From Azolla caroliniana (lineage: Eukaryota > Polypodiophyta): a stretch of DNA of 64,000 bases. Under the pieces are notes generated by a model. It had not been told where the DNA came from. It saw nothing but the letters and a program-made list of their open reading frames with translations, and did not search any database. The stretch lies in the NCBI GenBank assembly GCA_043228905.1, contig JBHGNT010000009.1:310001-374000 (forward strand). The letters run 5' to 3'. Both the position numbers and the translations under genes were made by a program. How positions within the stretch are numbered: position 1 is the stretch's first letter; each line of letters begins with the position of its first letter. This document shows, piece after piece, positions 58,767-64,000 of this stretch.

Positions 58767-59329
58767 AGAATTTCATAAATATTTTGTCCAAGAGATAATG
58801 CATTCTCTATTTCATTCTCTTGCATACCTCTAATGACAATATTATTCTTTCTTCTTTCGATTTCATATTGCTCCTTTGCATCTAACACATCCATGGTATT
58901 AGAATGTCTTTGCGTGATTTTTGGTGTTTCTTTCAAGAGAACATCTTTCCACCTTGTCATGATCACATCTTCCTTCCCTTCAATTGTAGATTTTATTTCG
59001 GCATTTGCTTTCACTAAAATCTCTTTTTCTGCTTCAAGACTCAACATTTTTCTTTCTATTTCAGGCATCCTATTATCTTGCATTTGAATAGTCATGTTCT
59101 TCATTGCATGTAGTTCTTCACGCAAAGCTTTAATCTCTAACTTTTGCATTTCCAGTGTATGTTGAAGAGTTAATTCCCTCTCCTTGCAAGCATACATTTC
59201 GCTTTGCATATGCATCACTGTCTCTTGCAATGAGATATACATAGTTGCGATCTTTTCCATTGACAAAGTATGCATTTTATTGTTTGGGCTTTCAATCACA
59301 TCATCATTGGCTTTTACTCCTCTTGGCAT
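58763..59329 (-). CDS. LINE ORF1p-like coiled-coil protein (fragment of a LINE)
   Basis: 188 codons, minus. A long coiled coil (about 20-125; TLQHTLEMQKLEIKALREEL and EIERKMLSLEAEKEILVKAN) is followed by RRKNNIVIRGMQENEIEN, the start of an ORF1p RRM-like domain. It then joins directly to the endonuclease C-terminus of ORF2 at 58766, so the rest of ORF1 and most of the endonuclease are deleted. It has the same domain plan as the ORF1 at 2038-2751 but little sequence identity. Confidence 0.65.
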   Translation of the reverse strand: MPRGVKANDDVIESPNNKMHTLSMEKIATMYISLQETVMHMQSEMYACKERELTLQHTLEMQKLEIKALREELHAMKNMTIQMQDNRMPEIERKMLSLEAEKEILVKANAEIKSTIEGKEDVIMTRWKDVLLKETPKITQRHSNTMDVLDAKEQYEIERRKNNIVIRGMQENEIENALSLGQNIYEIL

Positions 59330-59406
59330 ATTTACTATTAATAAAATGATATAAGAAGTAGAATGTACCTTTAAATCGATTTAGGGTTTCAAAATGAGAA
59401 CGTAAG

Positions 59407-59809
59407 TGTTTGCGGAAGCGTAAAACAGAGAACAACACACACACACAGAGACAGAGAGAGAGTGAGAGAGACAGAGAGAGCAGAACACAATTTCAAAATT
59501 ATATCAAAACTCTGTACACACACTGTGCTAAGTAGCACTATTTATACAAGTCCTCTTGGGACTGACAGAAGTACCATGTACTTCAATGCTCACACGAGCA
59601 TCTAACACTTACTACGAGACTATAGCTACCTAGTAGTCTATCCTATACTAGGCTTCCGATTGGACTTCCGGTTACGGATTGCACCCGGCCTCCACTGCTT
59701 GCCGGTTCGGTTGCTCACCGTACTACCGATCCGTTTCGCCCGATCCGTCTCGCTTACCGGCTCCGGCTTATTCAGCCGATCCAGCTACGGTTGAGCTTGC
59801 CGCTCAACA
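59407..59809 (-). mobile_element. 3' LTR of a copia-type element (minus)
   Basis: On the minus strand it starts TGTTGAGCGGCAAGCTC and ends CTTCCGCAAACA (TGTT...AACA). A TATAAATAG TATA box lies near 59538-59546, followed by CT-rich tracts. It is preceded by a polypurine tract GAGGGGGAG (59810-59818 complement). The length is 403 bp. Confidence 0.75.
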
Positions 59810-60321
59810 CTCCCCCTCAAGCTCAACCTGAGGTGGGGTCGTAGTGTCAACCTCTGTGGCAGTCGGTTCTTCCAACCGACTTCTCCTGGCGTCACTCCAC
59901 CTTGCTCGCGCTCCTCGTCCAGTCCGGTCCCGTTTGCCGCGACCCCTTTGGTTCTGCGCGCCTCGACCCTCTCGGTCGGCATGTCTGCCCAATAGGCCCA
60001 TCTCAGCACTCACGTTGTTGTGACTTCGGCACTTGCCGATCCATCGGTTCTCCCACGATGGCATCGACTTCCGCTGTGACCGTGTCCCATTGGCCTTCAG
60101 TCGATCCGACTCGTCCAGATCCATCTGTTGATCCGAGTCAGCTGTCTCCGACTCGTTCCAGCTCTTGTCCGAATCGGTACTCTCCGATTCGACTTCCGGC
60201 TTCAGGCCTCTCACCACATTGGACCACTTCCGAGTCTTGGCCTTCTCCATGCTTCCCTCAGCTTCTTCAGCCGGTGAACCGAAATCGAATTCTCCATTCG
60301 ACTCCGCATCATGGTCAGTAC
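59804..60321 (-). pseudogene. C-terminal end of a retroelement polyprotein, interrupted by an LTR
   Basis: The frame is open from the LTR boundary at 60321 down to a TGA at 59804 that overlaps the first bases of the 3' LTR (…GAG TGT TGA). It first encodes an acidic Ser/Asp-rich stretch (ESESTDSDKSWNE, DQQMDLDESD), then a basic Arg/Gly-rich one (GRGKRDRTGRGARARW) and ends VELEGEC. No RNase H motif is visible, so it may be a gag-like tail or a novel extension. The upstream part was displaced by the inserted LTR at 60322. Confidence 0.55.
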
Positions 60322-60831
60322 TGTTACCTCGTACGAGATGTACGGAGAGTCAAGTGTGATGAGCGAGGGTCGAATGTTATCATAATGCTGTTGTGTATGT
60401 GTAGGGGGCATAAATGTAATTGTGAGTCGATACGTATGTGAACACATGCACATGTGTGTGCATGTGGATGGATATGAGGAGGTATGAGTGAGTGTCCAGT
60501 ATGAATGCTCTAGGGGGTTTACACCCCTTTGTATCTACCCCCTCTTGTACTATTTAACCCCCTTATGGGGAATGAATGAAAAATGAATCATTTCTCTCTA
60601 TCTATCTCTCTTTTCATCTCTCTCTCTCTCTCTCTTCCCTCCCCTTAACGTTGAACCCCCTTGGGAGGGGGGTGGAGCCATTCTAGGCACCACCCCCCAC
60701 CCCGCAATGCTTCTCAATGCACATGATCTCTCTCGCCATCAATCCCATACTCTCCATCATCATCATAACCACCATGTCTATCTTTATCATGATTATCATC
60801 GTCCTTAACCCTAGCCCTAAAACATACAACA
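60322..60831 (+). mobile_element. LTR of another retroelement (plus)
   Basis: It starts TGTTACCTCGTACGAG and ends ACATACAACA, about 510 bp, with a (TC)n tract at about 60590-60646. It is followed by CCTTTTGGCGACCACTATGG, which looks like the primer-binding region of gypsy-type elements (TTTGGCG...). It interrupts the open frame of the copia-type element to its left. Confidence 0.6.
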
Positions 60832-62300
60832 CCTTTTGGCGACCACTATGGCGACCCCCCTTTGGAGACGGAGTCGAAGAATGATACGCGATAATGTGAG
60901 GCATAGTGATGATGATATGTAAGAGATGTCCGGGTAATGATGGCGATATGCAGCAAAAGGCGGAAGAAATCAGAAATGGAAGATTGACAAGATTGACTAC
61001 TGCACAATTCTACAACAAATTAATCTCTATATGTGAATGTTTTGTGTGGTCTATTTTTGCCCTAAATGTCCGAGAAATGTTGGCCAAGATGTACAAAAAC
61101 GGTGTCAATGCATGAGAGGAAGTTGCAAAACAAGTTGCAAAAGGATGGCATTACATGAGTGTGCGAGAATGGAAATGACAATGTGCAAATGTGCGGTTAG
61201 CAGCAACGTGTGCATGTTCCAAGGAGACTGCGGAGGAAGACGCAATGTGTGGAGCGTGGGCCAGCAAGATGTGCGGGATCGGAAAAAGTTGGAACCAGAA
61301 CAAGAGTTGGTTGGCACCGAAGCGGCCATAATGGCCGGGCGGTCGTCAGAGTAGACAAAGCCGAAACAGCAACAGTGACGCCGAAAAGCGACGGACGGAG
61401 AGACAACCGTCAGATATCAACGGCTGACAATCGGATGACGACTGAACAGACCGGCCACGCGACTGCAGACCGGCCGGATAGGGCCGACGAAGATGAGAGA
61501 GGCTTCAGGAACGGTCATCACCAACCGACAGCAGTCGGAGCGGCCGGAGGGCCGGACAAGGTCAGGGAAGCAAACAGGCCGCCAGGATGACGGACGGTGT
61601 CGGACGACGACGAAACCGACATAGACAGTGATGGAGTCCGTAACGGAGGCAGCCGGAGCAACCGAGAGCCGAGGAGCGGCCAAAGCGACCGGAATAGCCG
61701 ACCAGTGGCCGGAGTGGCCAGATAGGCCCAAACAGAGACGGAACCGGCCAGAGCGATGGCGGTGGCTGAACAATCGACGACCGGATCGGAGATGACGCTG
61801 AAACGAAGGGCCAAACAGACACACACAACAACAAACGAGGCATAGATGGACAGAGACGACAACCGGTCGGAAGGAGATACACCAATATGTAGATGGAGAC
61901 AACCGCGGATGCAGGACCAGAAGGACAAGCAATCAAAGAGCAGTCGGAACAACGATGATGACGGCAAAACAAGGGCAGCCACCGGAAAGGAGCCGGTTGC
62001 GGTCGAGGCGGCTGAAATGCACAGAAATGGCCGAAATGCAGCCGGAATGGTCGGAGTGGCTGAAATGCGCCCAGAAAGGCTGGACAACTGACGCCAAAAC
62101 AACGGGCCGGATAGTATCGGCGACAGATAGAGGAGCGACGACAACCAACGGTCACAAGTGGCCGGTAGACGACAGAGACAAAGAAATGGAGATAGTGACG
62201 GAGAGACCATGGAATGAGAGAAGGAACTAGAACACACAGAGAAGAAAGTAGAGAGTATAGAAGAGAAGGCAGAGAAGGCTTAAGACAGAGGATGGAGAAA
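60832..62300 (+). mobile_element. GC-rich leader/internal region of the retroelement, no pol seen
   Basis: Follows the LTR at 60322-60831. From about 61330 to 62200 it is strikingly rich in CCGG, CGGCCGG and GACGG words, unlike the AT-rich surroundings, so long frames appear on both strands (up to 239 codons minus) without any motif. They overlap one another in several frames and are not called. No gag, RT or integrase is recognised, so the copy is either a leader plus deletion or a non-autonomous element. Confidence 0.45.
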
Positions 62301-62310
62301 AATGAGCAAG

Positions 62311-62470
62311 AACACGTTCGCGTTCACAAGTGGAAGGATTGCGCATTCCACTTGTAGAATCTTCTTAAAATGAAGCAAATACACCCTCTCTACAAAAATT
62401 GGATGCACTAGTATCACATGTTCCTCAACTTGATGAGAATTTGCAAATATAAAAATACATGATAGATCTA
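62311..62470 (+). mobile_element. Third copy of the foldback element terminus
   Basis: It reads AACACGTTCGCGTTCACAAG, then TGGAAGGATTGCGCATTCCA, and at 62408 ACTAGTATCACATGTT, like the ends at 46135 and 50462. 62326-62355 is a perfect hairpin, ACAAGTGGAA / TTCCACTTGT with a 10-nt loop. Beyond about 62440 the similarity to the other copies fades. Confidence 0.75.
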
Positions 62471-63358
62471 CGAGTGGAGATCATTAGAAATCATGCAAGT
62501 TTAGACATGTTGATAAGTTAATGTAGGCATAATAAAGTTCAACTATGGCTCAATATGGCACTACTGTGCGACAAGGGAAACACTAACTTAAAGACTTATA
62601 TTAATTAGGTAAGTTTTACAAAAATATGAGGTGTACTTGTATCCATACTAATAAAATGAGATATAATTTATACTTTGACCCATACGTGCATGTATGTAAT
62701 TGTGGAAAATGTAGGATAGTGCACATTAGGATAAGTGATTGGAATAACTAACTTATTAAAGTATTCAATACTTGTATTTAAAGTTGATCTAATTTATTCC
62801 TCAGTTTGTTCATATGAGATCAAACCATATGTGTATATAATTGTGCACAATGTAAGGCAGTGAACTTTAGGATAATGTCGTGGAAATAACAAACCTATTA
62901 GGCTTTCATACTTGTATTTAAAATTGGTCTACTCTATTGCTTAGGTGATTCACACAAGATCAAACTCCGAACGATAACGCATCTGGAACCATTATCAACA
63001 CACTACACAATCTAAGCAGCAATGGAATAGAAACATAATAGTTTTAACAATAGAAGACAAAGATCCATAATAACAACATGGACAGTCATGGCAACAATTA
63101 TAGGGCCATGTTCTGTTAAGGTTAGCTTGGACCAAAATCAGCCTCCATTTAAACTAGTTCATGTTTCTCCATAAGTTTGGTAGTCAACTATGCACGCGGT
63201 GAAACCAATGTCATAAATCTACTAATCAAGTATATAAAAATAAAATTGAAACATATAGAAGATTATAAAGAATAGAATCCACTAGGTAAAACCCAATATT
63301 TGTATTAATAATGTGAAATCTTAACAAATCGTCAGTGTCATATTCTTCATAGAGTCTA
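62360..63358. repeat. Intergenic, with a duplication of about 140 bp
   Basis: 62690-62830 and 62826-62970 are diverged tandem copies (TGTATGTAATTGTG, GTGCACATTAGGATAA, ATACTTGTATTTAAAGTTG, ATGAGATCAAAC and their equivalents). No gene is recognised until 63359. Confidence 0.7.
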
Positions 63359-64000
63359 TTACATAGCAATCAATTCATCAACGTCATTTTCTTCATCATC
63401 TTGTGTAGAACTGTCTTCGGCTATACGTGCATTGGTTTCCCCTGTTAGCCGAGCCAACGAAATATCTTCTATAAGCTCATCATCAAGCTCTATTAGCTCC
63501 CCCGGTTCGCCGGCTAACGGAGGAATAGGCTCTCGCGAAGCAGGTTGAAACCTTTCTGTATTGGCGAGGTTCTTTGCACCGACCTCCTCATCCTGGTCTG
63601 GGCACTCCCACAAAGCCTTAATCCGCATATTAATAAATATAACTTGGTCCTCGTCCTTCTCCAATGCAACTGTATTTCTAAACAGCTTCAATGCACATGC
63701 TGACGTAGTTCTTGTGATGTAAGTAACAAGAAGATTTAGTTGTCAAACGAAGAAAAAGTGATTAGTTATCTCAAGATCGTTACCCTAGTTCGAGAAATAC
63801 CTGTGCCAGAAAAGAGATCTAATATCCAGTCTCCTTCGACAGAAAACATCTCGATCAAGCGCATCATAAGTCGTTGAGGTTTTTGGTATGGGTTGACAAG
63901 TCCCCGTTCTGTCGTGGTGACATGTCGCAATTTCCGAGTCACTGCTGGATATACCAACAGATTTGAACCTCCCACTTCATTAGAATGCTCTTTGATTCTC
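63359..64000 (-). CDS. N4/N6 DNA methylase-type protein, C-terminal part (partial, continues past the window)
   Basis: Two exons are visible on the minus strand: from the edge at 64000 to 63801, and 63699-63359, with a 101-bp GT-AG intron (63700-63800). Splicing restores YQKPQRLMMRLIEMFSVEGD then WILDLFSGTACALKLFRN and TVALEKDEDQ. This is the C-terminal half of a beta-class N4/N6 methyltransferase: the KP..L..RLI helix, then the SAM-binding motif I (DLFSGT, usually D.F.GSGT), then the LxR...IxxE helix. The catalytic (S/D)PP(Y/W) motif would lie further upstream, outside the window. The tail (about 75 residues) is acidic (DDELIEDISLARLTG, TQDDEENDVDELIAM). The frame is open to the window edge. 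The product is presumably nuclear or organellar; DNA substrate and methylation type are unknown. Confidence 0.75.

Noticed and set aside
61518-62237. 239-codon minus ORF and the overlapping frames in the GC-rich region
   Set aside because: Several frames on both strands are open at once because few stops occur in GC-rich DNA; low-complexity Ser/Leu/Pro composition, no motif.

Overview
The window is nuclear DNA from a land plant. It holds five complete or nearly complete intron-bearing or single-exon plant genes: a RAY1-like GT77 arabinosyltransferase, a PP2C phosphatase, a GDSL esterase/lipase, an acidic three-RRM protein of the hnRNP Q/LIF2 type and a dehydroascorbate-reductase-type GST. A sixth gene, the 3' end of a spliced N4/N6 DNA methylase, runs off the right edge. 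All introns fit GT-AG. The presence of an N4/N6 methylase gene and a LINE type I associate with non-seed plants points weakly to a fern or other seedless plant. This is an inference, not something the sequence proves.

Layout. 1-2830: an LTR with a 40-bp minisatellite, inserted against a dicistronic LINE remnant (minus). 2830-8400: intergenic, with a compound microsatellite, a U6 snRNA pseudogene and a well-preserved foldback MITE. 8400-11151: minisatellite and the single-exon RAY1-like gene. 13996-16352: PP2C (minus, 5 exons). 16.4-24.5 kb: gene-poor, with short duplications and a copia remnant. 24585-27864: GDSL lipase (plus, 5 exons). 28-32.7 kb: a tRNA-type SINE, a copia-type LTR and a long (TC)n. 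33369-38912: LIF2-like RRM gene (plus, 8 exons). 40850-43799: DHAR (plus, 6 exons), with two duplications that copy intron 3' splice sites. 43.9-46.1 kb: nested tandem duplications.

46-62.4 kb is a dense nest of repeats. A 4.3-kb foldback-like element (46135-50462) has terminal and internal inverted repeats around a tandem array. Each array unit carries a tRNA-like module with A and B boxes plus, in most units, a near-perfect 33-bp palindrome. Next to it lie a LINE fragment (minus), a 5'-truncated plant L1-type LINE (plus) with a tandemly repeated 3' UTR, the 5' half of a Ty3/gypsy-like element (minus), a second LINE (minus), a copia-type 3' end with LTR (minus), and an LTR plus GC-rich leader of another element (plus). 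A third copy of the foldback terminus lies at 62311. After 63359 the sequence becomes genic again, with the methylase gene on the minus strand.

The genes do not form a pathway; they are ordinary dispersed plant genes. The most unusual material is the foldback/satellite element, the methylase gene, and the pervasive recent 80-260-bp tandem duplications, two of which alter splice acceptors in the DHAR gene. Coding models were built by eye from reading-frame phase and family similarity; no transcript evidence was available.
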